A program made the translations under genes and the position numbers. Shown one piece after another: positions 22,960 through 29,948 of a stretch of 64,000 nucleotides of DNA; position 1 is the first letter of the stretch; each line of letters begins with the position of its first letter. Location of the stretch: assembly GCA_964483325.1 (NCBI GenBank), contig CAZAAW010000010.1:36023-100022 (forward strand). Direction: 5' to 3'. Source of the stretch: CAZAAW01 sp964483325. GTDB lineage: Bacteria > Pseudomonadota > Alphaproteobacteria > Rhizobiales > Kaistiaceae. A model generated the notes under the pieces. The model was not told where the DNA came from. It did no database searches and saw only the letters and a program-made list of their open reading frames with translations.

Positions 22960-24810
22960 GTGACCCGATCCGCCGATCCTTCCCTCGACGAGATGGCGCT
23001 GCGCCGCAGCGAGGAGCGCCTGCGGCTGGCAAGCGAGGCGCTGCCCGGCGGCGTGTACGACTGGGATGTCGCCACCGATCGCGTGGAATGGTCGCCTGCC
23101 GTGGTCGCCATCCTCGGCTACGCCCCCGATGAGGCGCCGCCCGACTGGGCCTGGTGGATGTCGGAAGTCCATCCCAATGATCGCGGCCGGGTCGAGAGGG
23201 CGCTGGGCAAGGTCTTTGCCGGCATCGAACCGCGTTTTGCGATCAGCTGCCGGCTGCGCCATCGCACGGGACACTGGGTCTGGGTCCAGAATCGCGGCCG
23301 CATCGTCCGCGACGAGGCCGGACGGACGGTCCGCGTTGTCGGCTTCGTCACCAATATCGACAAACGCAAGCGCGCCGACGAGGCGCTGCGGCAGAGCGAG
23401 GCGGCCCTGGCGCGCCGCGAGCAGGAGCTGAAGACCCTTGCCGAGCATACGCCGGACATCGTCTGGCGCATCGCGCCGGACATGCGGCTGACCTACGCCA
23501 ATCCGGCCGCCGGCCGCTTCCTCGGCATTGCGCCGGATCTGGCGAGCGGCCGGCCGCCGGGATCGTTCAATCTCGCCCCGGATCTCATCACGGCGCTGGA
23601 GAAGGCCGGCGCGGCGGCGTTCGCGACCGGCGTGACCCAGCACATCGACTTCAGCCGGCCGGCGCCGCCCGGCACGCGGCATTACACGACGCGCCTGGTG
23701 CCGGAGCGCAATGCCGCCGGAGCGGTCATGACGGTGCTGGCCGTCACCCACGACATCACCCAGCGCCGCCTGGCCGAGGAAGCGCTGGCACGCGAGAAGG
23801 CGACCCTGCAGACCATTATCGACGCCATCCCGGTGATGCTGGTGATGTTCGACCAGGCGTTCGGCGTACTGCGCGTCAACCGGACATTCGAGGTGCTGAC
23901 CGGCTGGAGCGTCGACGCCGGCGCCGATGCGCCGCTGCTGGAGCTGATGTTTCCGGAGGCGGAGGACCTTGAACGCATCCGCCATTTCATCGATGGCGGC
24001 GAGACGGGCTGGCTCGATATCCCGCTGCGCACGCGCCAGGGCGAGGAAATCGCCTCGTCCTGCGCCTGCATTCACCTATCCGACGAGACGCTTGTCTGGC
24101 TGGGGATCGACGTCAGCGAACGCAAGGTTGCCGAGGAGCGGCTGCAGCTCCTGACGCGCGAGCTGGCGCACCGCGTGAAGAATCAGCTCGCCGTCATGCA
24201 GTCGATCGTCGGCCGGACGCTGACGCCGGAGCGGCCGGTCGCCGATTCACGGGCCATCCTGCTCGGGCGGCTGCGCACCCTCGCCCATGCCCAGGAGATC
24301 CTGACCAGCACCGAGGGGCGCGGCGTGCCGCTGCAGCGCATCGTCATCGAAGGGCTTGCCCCGGTCCGCGACCGGGTCACCTTCTCGGGGCCCGATTTCA
24401 TGCTCAATGCCAGCGCGGCGCAGAACTTCGCGATGATCATGCATGAGCTCGTCGCCAATGCGCAGAACTACGGCGCCTTCGTGACCCCCGAAGGCACCGC
24501 CGAGATTTCATGGGTGGTGGAGACCGAGCAGCCGAACCCGGTGCTGCGCTTCCGCTGGCAGGAGAAGGGCGGCCCGCCGATCGAGAGCCAGCCGGAGCGC
24601 TACGGCTTCGGCCTCAGCCTTCTCAACGCCATGAGCCGCAATGCCAGCCGGCTCGCCTTCCTGACCGAGGGCTTCGTCTATGAGGCGGAGATCCCGCTGG
24701 CGATGATCGCCCATCGCGGCGAGCATCAGGACATCATCGAGACGCCGGGGGCGCGCGAGCCACGCGCGGCGAAGGCGGCGCAGGGAGCGTCGCCTTCGCG
24801 GAGTGGCTGA
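22960..24810 (+). CDS. Multi-PAS HWE-family sensor histidine kinase
   Basis: About 616 residues. Three PAS domains in series: the first with YDWDVATDRVEWSP and NRGRIVRDEAGRTVRVVGFV, the second with TPDIVWRIAPDMRLTYANPA, the third with AIPVMLVMFDQAFGVLRVN. A HWE kinase core follows: ELAHRVKNQLAVMQSIVGRT with the phosphorylated His, NFAMIMHELVANAQNYGAF (N box), and FRWQEKGGPPIES with the W-x-E signature. No membrane segment, so a soluble sensor. Its place between nepR1 and ecfG suggests it feeds PhyR. The start is put at GTG 22960 behind GGAGCAGCC; an ATG at 22777 would add 61 poorly structured residues. Confidence 0.85.
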   Translation: MTRSADPSLDEMALRRSEERLRLASEALPGGVYDWDVATDRVEWSPAVVAILGYAPDEAPPDWAWWMSEVHPNDRGRVERALGKVFAGIEPRFAISCRLRHRTGHWVWVQNRGRIVRDEAGRTVRVVGFVTNIDKRKRADEALRQSEAALARREQELKTLAEHTPDIVWRIAPDMRLTYANPAAGRFLGIAPDLASGRPPGSFNLAPDLITALEKAGAAAFATGVTQHIDFSRPAPPGTRHYTTRLVPERNAAGAVMTVLAVTHDITQRRLAEEALAREKATLQTIIDAIPVMLVMFDQAFGVLRVNRTFEVLTGWSVDAGADAPLLELMFPEAEDLERIRHFIDGGETGWLDIPLRTRQGEEIASSCACIHLSDETLVWLGIDVSERKVAEERLQLLTRELAHRVKNQLAVMQSIVGRTLTPERPVADSRAILLGRLRTLAHAQEILTSTEGRGVPLQRIVIEGLAPVRDRVTFSGPDFMLNASAAQNFAMIMHELVANAQNYGAFVTPEGTAEISWVVETEQPNPVLRFRWQEKGGPPIESQPERYGFGLSLLNAMSRNASRLAFLTEGFVYEAEIPLAMIAHRGEHQDIIETPGAREPRAAKAAQGASPSRSG

Positions 24811-24820
24811 CCGGTCGTTG

Positions 24821-24997
24821 CTAGACCGCCGGCGGACTGCGGCGGGCGAAGCCGGCGATGAGGGCGATCACCAGCAGCACCAGTGCGACCCAGAAGACGA
24901 TCTTGGCTGCGGCAAACGACATCGTGGCGATACCGCCAAAGCCGAGCACGCCGGCAACGATGGCGATGATCAGGAAGAAAATGGCCCAACCAAACAT
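24821..24997 (-). CDS. DUF1328 (YtjA-like) small membrane protein
   Basis: 58 residues, two membrane helices: MFGWAIFFLIIAIVAGVLGF and IVFWVALVLLVIALIAGFA. The GxxAxxxxxxAKI motif between them is typical of DUF1328. Found by reading the strand. Such proteins are commonly stress regulated. A perfect EcfG-type promoter on the minus strand (25034-25058) lies about 37 bases upstream, back to back with that of nepR2-ecfG. AAAGGGTTGCCTG precedes the ATG. Confidence 0.85.
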   Translation of the reverse strand: MFGWAIFFLIIAIVAGVLGFGGIATMSFAAAKIVFWVALVLLVIALIAGFARRSPPAV

Positions 24998-25033
24998 CAG
25001 GCAACCCTTTCATGTTGCTGAACACGAACGGCA

Positions 25034-25058
25034 AACGCCGGATGGGGAACAGGGTTCC
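25034..25058 (-). promoter_or_regulatory. EcfG-type promoter GGAAC-N16-CGTT for the DUF1328 gene
   Basis: Minus strand GGAAC (25054-25058), 16 bases, CGTT (25034-25037). Confidence 0.75.
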
Positions 25059-25060
25059 GC

Positions 25061-25086
25061 GGAACCAAAGGCGCCGCTGCCGCGTT
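25061..25086 (+). promoter_or_regulatory. EcfG-type promoter GGAAC-N17-CGTT for nepR2-ecfG
   Basis: Plus strand GGAAC (25061-25065), 17 bases, CGTT (25083-25086). Only two bases separate its -35 from the -35 of the divergent DUF1328 promoter. It implies autoregulation of ecfG. Confidence 0.78.
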
Positions 25087-25113
25087 TGATGAATCCCGAT
25101 TTGTGAGTTCAGC

Positions 25114-25320
25114 GTGAGCTATATGCGTCTAAAGAGCGGGCCGGAGCCGGCTGACCAGCATCCCCCTGCCAATGAGCTGCCGGAGACCGATCCGGCCATC
25201 GTCAACGCAATTTCGAGGCAGCTGCGCGGCTATTATGCCCGCATGATCGGCGAACCCGTGCCCGATCATCTTCTCGATCTGGTGGCAAAACTGGAACGCA
25301 GCGTCGGAGCGGAAGAATGA
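25114..25320 (+). CDS. nepR: NepR family anti-sigma factor, copy 2
   Basis: 68 residues. The NepR core is DPAIVNAISRQLRGYYARMI-GEPVPDHLLDLVAKLE. It differs from copy 1 at many core positions, so it is not a recent duplicate. The stop overlaps the ecfG start (ATGA at 25317-25320), the canonical nepR-ecfG coupling, which makes this the likely primary anti-sigma of EcfG. The start is GTG 25114; the ATG at 25123 is possible. Confidence 0.85.
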   Translation: MSYMRLKSGPEPADQHPPANELPETDPAIVNAISRQLRGYYARMIGEPVPDHLLDLVAKLERSVGAEE

Positions 25321-25850
25321 CTGTGTCGGCAGCCCTGCGCCAGCAGCTGATATCGACCATCCCGGTCCTGCGCGCTTTCGGCGTCTCGCTCTGCGGCAAC
25401 GCCGAGACGGCGGACGACCTCGTCCAGGAGACGCTGACCAAGGCCTGGGCCAACCTGAAGAGCTTTCAGGAAGGCACCAACCTGACGGCCTGGCTCTTCA
25501 CCATCCTCCGCAACGAATTCTATTCGCACCTGCGCAAGCGCAAGCGCGAGGTGGAGGATGCCGACGATACCTATTCAGCCCGCCTGGCCATTCCCGCCAG
25601 CCAGGAAAGCCACATGGACTACACCGACTTCCAGGCCGCGCTGCAGTCGCTTCCCGACGACCAGCGCGAGGCGCTCATCCTCATCGGCGCCTCCGGCTTC
25701 TCCTACAAGGAAGCGGCGGAGATCTGCGGCTGCGCCGTCGGCACCATCAAGAGCCGCGTCAGCCGGGCGCGAAGCACGCTGGCCGGTCTTCTCGATCTCG
25801 ACGAAGGCGACCTGACGCCGGCCGCTCTGGAAAGCGCCGCCGCCGACTGA
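25317..25850 (+). CDS. ecfG: General stress sigma factor EcfG
   Basis: 177-residue ECF sigma factor of the EcfG group. Region 2: PVLRAFGVSLCGNAETADDL, VQETLTKAWANLKSFQEGTN, AWLFTILRNEFYSHLRKRKR. Region 4: LPDDQREALILIGASGFSYK, EAAEICGCAVGTIKSRVSRA. It directs transcription from GGAAC-N16/17-CGTT promoters once PhyR removes NepR. It is encoded in a two-gene operon with nepR2 and preceded by such a promoter. Confidence 0.93.
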   Translation: MTVSAALRQQLISTIPVLRAFGVSLCGNAETADDLVQETLTKAWANLKSFQEGTNLTAWLFTILRNEFYSHLRKRKREVEDADDTYSARLAIPASQESHMDYTDFQAALQSLPDDQREALILIGASGFSYKEAAEICGCAVGTIKSRVSRARSTLAGLLDLDEGDLTPAALESAAAD

Positions 25851-25865
25851 GGCCGGCGGCCATAC

Positions 25866-26267
25866 CTACCGGCGCAGCGCGGCGATCATCGCCGCCTGCA
25901 GGCTTTCGATCTGGAACGGCTTCTGCGCCACCGGCCGGTTGGCCCATTCGGGCGGCAGACCGCCGCTGCCATATCCGGTTGCGAAGAGGAAGGGCACGCC
26001 GGCCGCGGCCAGGGCGCTGGCCACCGGCAGCGACGGTTCGCCGCCCAGGTTGAGGTCGATGATCGCCAGGTCGGGGCGCGTCGTCTCCAGGCGCCCGAGA
26101 GCTTCGCCGACGCTGCTCGCCGTTCCGACCAGCGCACAGCCGAGCTCCGTCAGCATGTCCTCGACGAGAAAGGAGATGATGGCCTCGTCCTCGACGAGAA
26201 ACACCTTCAGGTCGTTCGGCAAAACTTCCCTGCCGGTGCCGTCTGCTTCCCGTTCGCCGTGGCTCAT
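25866..26267 (-). CDS. Single-domain response regulator of the FAT-GUY type
   Basis: 133 residues: only a receiver domain (VFLVEDEAIISFLVEDML, phospho-acceptor Asp in LAIIDLNLGGE, QKPFQIESL). The segment VPFLFATGYGSGGLPPEW is the PFxFATGY signature of FAT-GUY receivers. Members in other alphaproteobacteria modulate the PhyR phosphorelay, so its place beside ecfG makes the same role likely. A perfect EcfG-type promoter (26319-26344) lies upstream. Confidence 0.88.
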   Translation of the reverse strand: MSHGEREADGTGREVLPNDLKVFLVEDEAIISFLVEDMLTELGCALVGTASSVGEALGRLETTRPDLAIIDLNLGGEPSLPVASALAAAGVPFLFATGYGSGGLPPEWANRPVAQKPFQIESLQAAMIAALRR

Positions 26268-26272
26268 TCATC

Positions 26273-26306
26273 CCTGCCTGTTCCGAAGTCCTGCCTGTTC
26301 CGAAGT
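26273..26306. repeat. Perfect 2 x 17 bp tandem repeat upstream of the FAT-GUY gene
   Basis: CCTGCCTGTTCCGAAGT occurs at 26273-26289 and 26290-26306. It falls in the leader between the EcfG-type promoter and the start codon. Each copy contains GTTCC (GGAAC on the minus strand) but without a correctly spaced CGTT. Confidence 0.85.
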
Positions 26307-26318
26307 GCTGTCTGCAGC

Positions 26319-26344
26319 AACGGGTGGGCGCATGCTCCGGTTCC
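26319..26344 (-). promoter_or_regulatory. EcfG-type promoter GGAAC-N17-CGTT for the FAT-GUY regulator
   Basis: Minus strand GGAAC (26340-26344), 17 bases, CGTT (26319-26322), 52 bases upstream of the start. Confidence 0.72.
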
Positions 26345-26357
26345 TCGTCCGGCAGGC

Positions 26358-26383
26358 GGAACATATCGCCGAGGACGGGCATT
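26358..26383 (+). promoter_or_regulatory. Possible EcfG-type promoter GGAAC-N17-CATT for the KGG gene
   Basis: Plus strand GGAAC (26358-26362), 17 bases, CATT (26380-26383): one mismatch in the -10. Divergent from the FAT-GUY promoter. Confidence 0.45.
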
Positions 26384-26419
26384 CGGTCCCACAGGCTGGG
26401 GTCAGCCCAGGAGCGAGCA

Positions 26420-26626
26420 ATGGCTCAGAACGACACCACGCGCAACAATCCCGGCAACTTCGCCAATGACCGCCAGCGCGCGGCCGAGGCTGGCCGCAAG
26501 GGCGGCGAGCACAGCCATGGCGGCCAGCAGCAGCACGGCAGTGGTGGCCAGGACAATCGGCAGGGCGACACCAGCCGCAATCGCCAGGATCATATGGACG
26601 ATCGCAGCCACCGGTCTGGCCACTAG
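26420..26626 (+). CDS. KGG-motif stress protein
   Basis: 68 residues, very hydrophilic. It carries the general-stress KGG signature NPGNFANDRQRAAEAGRKGG followed by a His/Gln/Gly-rich tail. Small KGG proteins (Con-10/GsiB-like) are accumulated under desiccation and salt stress, often under EcfG control. The start ATG 26420 is preceded by CAGGAGCGAGCA. A terminator follows at 26650. Confidence 0.8.
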   Translation: MAQNDTTRNNPGNFANDRQRAAEAGRKGGEHSHGGQQQHGSGGQDNRQGDTSRNRQDHMDDRSHRSGH

Positions 26627-26649
26627 CCGGTCCGCAGCAGGAACAGGCA

Positions 26650-26676
26650 AAGGCCGGCGGAAGCCGGCCTTCTTTT
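26650..26676 (+). terminator. Rho-independent terminator after the KGG gene
   Basis: AAGGCCGGC, loop GGAA, GCCGGCCTT, then CTTTT. It overlaps the end of apbE on the other strand. Confidence 0.8.
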
Positions 26677-27694
26677 ATGCGTTGGCGGAGCTCCAGCGCC
26701 CCAGGCGGATGGTCGCTCCGTCGTTCCGCGTGAGGATGGCGCGCATGTCGGGAAAGGCCGCCAGGATGGTCATGGCGCGCGCCTCGCCAGCGACGATCAG
26801 CGCGGTCGAAAGGCCGTCGGCGGTCATGGCCCGCGGGCCGATGACGGTGGCGCCGAGCAGGCGATGGGCGCTCCGTCCTGTCGCCGGGTCGAAGATATGG
26901 TGGTTGCGGCCAGCCGCATCGAAGGTCGTGCCATAGCCGCCTGAGACCGATACGGCCTCGTCGGCGATGGCGATGCCGGCATCGACGGCATGAGGCGGCC
27001 GCGCCGAGACGAGCCCGAGCTGCCAGGGACGGCCGTCCGGATGGCTGCCGAGGGCGCGAACCTCGCCCAGCTCGACGAAGACATTGTCGAAGCCCTCGTT
27101 GCGCAGGATCTCCGCCACGCGATCGGTGATGTAGCCCTGCGCGATGCCGTTGAGCGTCACCTTCATGCCGGCGGCGCCGAACCGCACGCGGCGCGGCGAC
27201 ATCTCGATCCTGCGATAGTCGACAAGAGCGCGGGCCGCCGTCACGGCATCGTCGGCCGGGCCATCCGAGGCGTCGGGATGTTGCTGGAAATGCGCGGCGT
27301 AGAGATCCCAGAGCGGCTGGACTGTCGGGTCGAAGGCGCCGTCGCTGGCTTCGGCAATGCGGCGGCTTTCATCGAGAACGGCCAGCAGCTCCGCCGATGG
27401 CGCGTCGAGGACGCCGGCGGCGTTGAGCCGCGACAGCTCGCTGTCGGCCCGGAAGAGGCTGAAAATGCCCTCGAGCCGCCGGACTTCTGCGAGCATGCGG
27501 TCGATCGTCGATCGCGCCTCGCGCTCATTGGCGGTCCATAGGGTGAGGCTCGCCGTGGCGCCGAGCGCTTCGCCCTCCCAGCTGTGAAAGCGCGGCTGCG
27601 GCGCGGCGACGCGCATGGCGGCAACGGCGATCGGCAGGCCCGCCGCCACGGCGGCGATGCGGATCGCCTGACGGCGGGTGAGCGGGCGGCTCAT
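26675..27694 (-). CDS. apbE: FAD:protein FMN transferase (ApbE/NosX family)
   Basis: 339 residues. The enzyme attaches FMN covalently to a Thr of target proteins outside the cytoplasm. The N terminus LTRRQAIRIAAVAAGLPIAV looks like a twin-arginine signal. Family motifs: EGALGAT-like EGEALGATASLTLW, GAFDPTVQPLWDLY, MKVTLNGIAQGYITDRV, NVFVELGEVRALG (the family usually has G-E/D-x-R) and ATVIGPRAMTADGLSTAL (metal site). The start overlaps the NosR-like gene stop by four bases, so the NosR-like protein is the obvious substrate, as with NosX and NosR. Confidence 0.9.
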   Translation of the reverse strand: MSRPLTRRQAIRIAAVAAGLPIAVAAMRVAAPQPRFHSWEGEALGATASLTLWTANEREARSTIDRMLAEVRRLEGIFSLFRADSELSRLNAAGVLDAPSAELLAVLDESRRIAEASDGAFDPTVQPLWDLYAAHFQQHPDASDGPADDAVTAARALVDYRRIEMSPRRVRFGAAGMKVTLNGIAQGYITDRVAEILRNEGFDNVFVELGEVRALGSHPDGRPWQLGLVSARPPHAVDAGIAIADEAVSVSGGYGTTFDAAGRNHHIFDPATGRSAHRLLGATVIGPRAMTADGLSTALIVAGEARAMTILAAFPDMRAILTRNDGATIRLGRWSSANA

Positions 27695-29829
27695 GCCGGC
27701 TTGCCGACTGCGCGCACGGTCACCGGCACGCGCACCGGTGCGGCGGCAGCGGCGATGGCGCGCTCACGCTGCTTGCGCTGCTTGGCGAGCGGCGGGCAGC
27801 GATGATCGTCCTGATATTCGACCTGGCAGTCGAGGCACTGGAAGCACTCGGCCATCTGGATCTTGCCGGAGCGCTCGATGGCGCGGACGGGGCACGAGCT
27901 CTCGCACAGATGGCATGGATGGCCGCATTCCGGCCGCCGCTTCAGCAGGGTGAGAAGATGCAGGCGGTCGAGCAGCGCCAGCACGCCGCCGAGCGGGCAA
28001 AGGAAGCGGCAATAGGCGCGCTCGGTGAAGAGGCCGGCCGTCAGCAGCAGCACGGCATAGACAACGAACGGCCAGGGCCGCGTGAACATCGAGGTGATGG
28101 CGGTCTTGAAGGGCTCGACCTCGGCCGCCGTCGATTCCATCTCCGGCCAGGTGAAGGCGACGAAGACGACGACCGTGGCGGCGATGTATTTGCCCAGCCA
28201 GGCATTGCGCTGCAGGCGCTCGGACGGGTTCCATTGCGGCAGCTTCAGGAAGCGGGCGACCTGCGCCAGCAGTTCCTGCAAAGCCCCGAACGGGCACAGC
28301 CAGCCGCAGAATACGCCGCGGCCGATCAGCAGCACGGCGCCCAGCGTATAGAAGGCGAGGACGAGGATCAGCGGCTCGGCGAGATAGAAGGCGAGATCGT
28401 AGTGGCGGAACGGCGCCAGCGCGTAGTTCAGTACATGGATCGTCGACAGCTGCGCGCTCGCCGTCCAGCCGAGCCAGATCAGCGTGAACAGCAGGAAGCC
28501 GTTGCGGATGTAGCGATGCAGGCGGCGGTGGCGCGTCAGCCGTCCCTGGAAGGTCATGATCAGCGTCAGCACCACCAGCATGGCGCCGAGGATCGCCAGA
28601 TTGACGCGGGCATCCAGCCAGGCCTCCAGCCACACCGGCGGCGGCTCCGGCTCGGGCAGCAGGATCGTCGCCGCCGGCTGCTCATAGGCGAGCGGGATCA
28701 CCGTCGAGGCAGGGCCGCCGTCGGCCTTGGTGCCGTTGATGAGCAGCTCGACGCGCCAGGGCTTCAGCGGGTCGAAGCCGGACTGCTCCGGCAGCGTCAG
28801 CAGGCCGGCATGAGTGAGGTTGGGGATCGGGATGCCGGAGGCGGTGAGGCGGGTGAAGTCGGCCTTGGTAAAGGTGACGGTCTTGTCGCCCTGCACCAGC
28901 CGGATGCGGTCCATGAAATAGCCCGTGGACTTGCGCAGGTAGCTGATGCCGAGGAAGTCGTAAGGGCCGCTGGTGGCGACGAAGACGGCAAGCGGCGGCG
29001 GCTTGCTGTCGAAATGTGTCTGGTAGCGGTTCGCTCCAAGGAGGTTGCGGCCGACAAGGGCCGGCGTCGCCAGGGCGGTATAGAAACGGACATAGTCCTT
29101 CTGCGGGTCGGCCGGCAGCTTGGTGTCCGGCGTCGTGATGCCGGCATCGGCGAGATGCTGCGCCGCCTCCGCGGTCGTGACGTCCACGCCGGTGACGTAG
29201 CCGTCCGCCAGCAGGCGCGGGCCGTCCAGCGGCTGAAACCCTTCCACGTCGAGCGTCGGCTCGGTGACGATCGGCCGGCCGCCATGCGCCCTCAGGACAA
29301 GCCGCGCCGCATCGTAGACGGCGGCGCGCATCGCCCGCGCCGAGACCGTGGCGCCGGCGACGAAGTCGGGCCGCAGCACCTTGGTGCCGCTGTCATTGCG
29401 GGTCGTGCCGGCGAGCCGCGCCAGGAACTCGGCGATCAGGACCTGCCGCTCCGGGTCGCGCTCGATATAGGCTTCGTGGTGATAGATGACCTTGGCGCCG
29501 GTGATGACGCCGTTGAGGTCGACGCCGGCGATGACGTCGAACGGCGTTCCCGAATAGCCGGGCGCCGCAACCACATCCAGCGTCGAGAAGATGTAGGCGA
29601 CGACGTCGTCGCCCTTGTAGACCGGCACCGCCGCGGGCGATCCGGTCGGCTCGCCGAGGCGCTCGGCGCCCTCCGGATAGACGACGGCCATGACGTCGGG
29701 CGTCAGCCGTTCCATCAGCGGCGGCGCGACATGGCCGGCAGCCTGAGCCTGCGCCGTCAGCAGAACGAACCCAAGCAGGAAGGCAAGGGCACGCGCGAAG
29801 GTCCATTCGCGATCGCGCATGTCTGGCAA
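27691..29829 (-). CDS. NosR/NirI-like flavin and iron-sulfur membrane protein
   Basis: 712 residues. A signal peptide (ends AQAQA, about 30) is followed by a periplasmic FMN-binding domain with the flavinylation motif FVAGATVSARAM (T161 likely modified). Several membrane helices from about residue 410 follow, two CxxxCP motifs (FCGWLCPFG, YCRFLCPLG) and a C-terminal double [4Fe-4S] ferredoxin region (CGHPCHLCESSCP, CFQCLDCQ). This is the NosR/NirI layout, an electron conduit across the membrane. No nosZ, nir or nor gene lies in the window; the neighbours are pqq genes and apbE. Its electron partner is unknown; a role linked to PQQ enzymes or FMN-based electron supply is inference. Confidence 0.87.
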   Translation of the reverse strand: MPDMRDREWTFARALAFLLGFVLLTAQAQAAGHVAPPLMERLTPDVMAVVYPEGAERLGEPTGSPAAVPVYKGDDVVAYIFSTLDVVAAPGYSGTPFDVIAGVDLNGVITGAKVIYHHEAYIERDPERQVLIAEFLARLAGTTRNDSGTKVLRPDFVAGATVSARAMRAAVYDAARLVLRAHGGRPIVTEPTLDVEGFQPLDGPRLLADGYVTGVDVTTAEAAQHLADAGITTPDTKLPADPQKDYVRFYTALATPALVGRNLLGANRYQTHFDSKPPPLAVFVATSGPYDFLGISYLRKSTGYFMDRIRLVQGDKTVTFTKADFTRLTASGIPIPNLTHAGLLTLPEQSGFDPLKPWRVELLINGTKADGGPASTVIPLAYEQPAATILLPEPEPPPVWLEAWLDARVNLAILGAMLVVLTLIMTFQGRLTRHRRLHRYIRNGFLLFTLIWLGWTASAQLSTIHVLNYALAPFRHYDLAFYLAEPLILVLAFYTLGAVLLIGRGVFCGWLCPFGALQELLAQVARFLKLPQWNPSERLQRNAWLGKYIAATVVVFVAFTWPEMESTAAEVEPFKTAITSMFTRPWPFVVYAVLLLTAGLFTERAYCRFLCPLGGVLALLDRLHLLTLLKRRPECGHPCHLCESSCPVRAIERSGKIQMAECFQCLDCQVEYQDDHRCPPLAKQRKQRERAIAAAAAPVRVPVTVRAVGKPA

Positions 29830-29948
29830 TTAGTTTCCTCGGGCAGGATTGAGCGGTGCAGGCTTTTCTTTTTTTGTGACAATGGTCCGGCCGCGGCGCT
29901 TCCGCAAGGGCCCCTGCGGAACGCCGCGACAGCCCACCGAGGACCGTG

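Noticed and set aside
26675..29829. A nitrous-oxide reduction locus
   Set aside because: NosR and ApbE homologues alone do not make a nos cluster; nosZ, nosD, nosF, nosY and nosL are not present.
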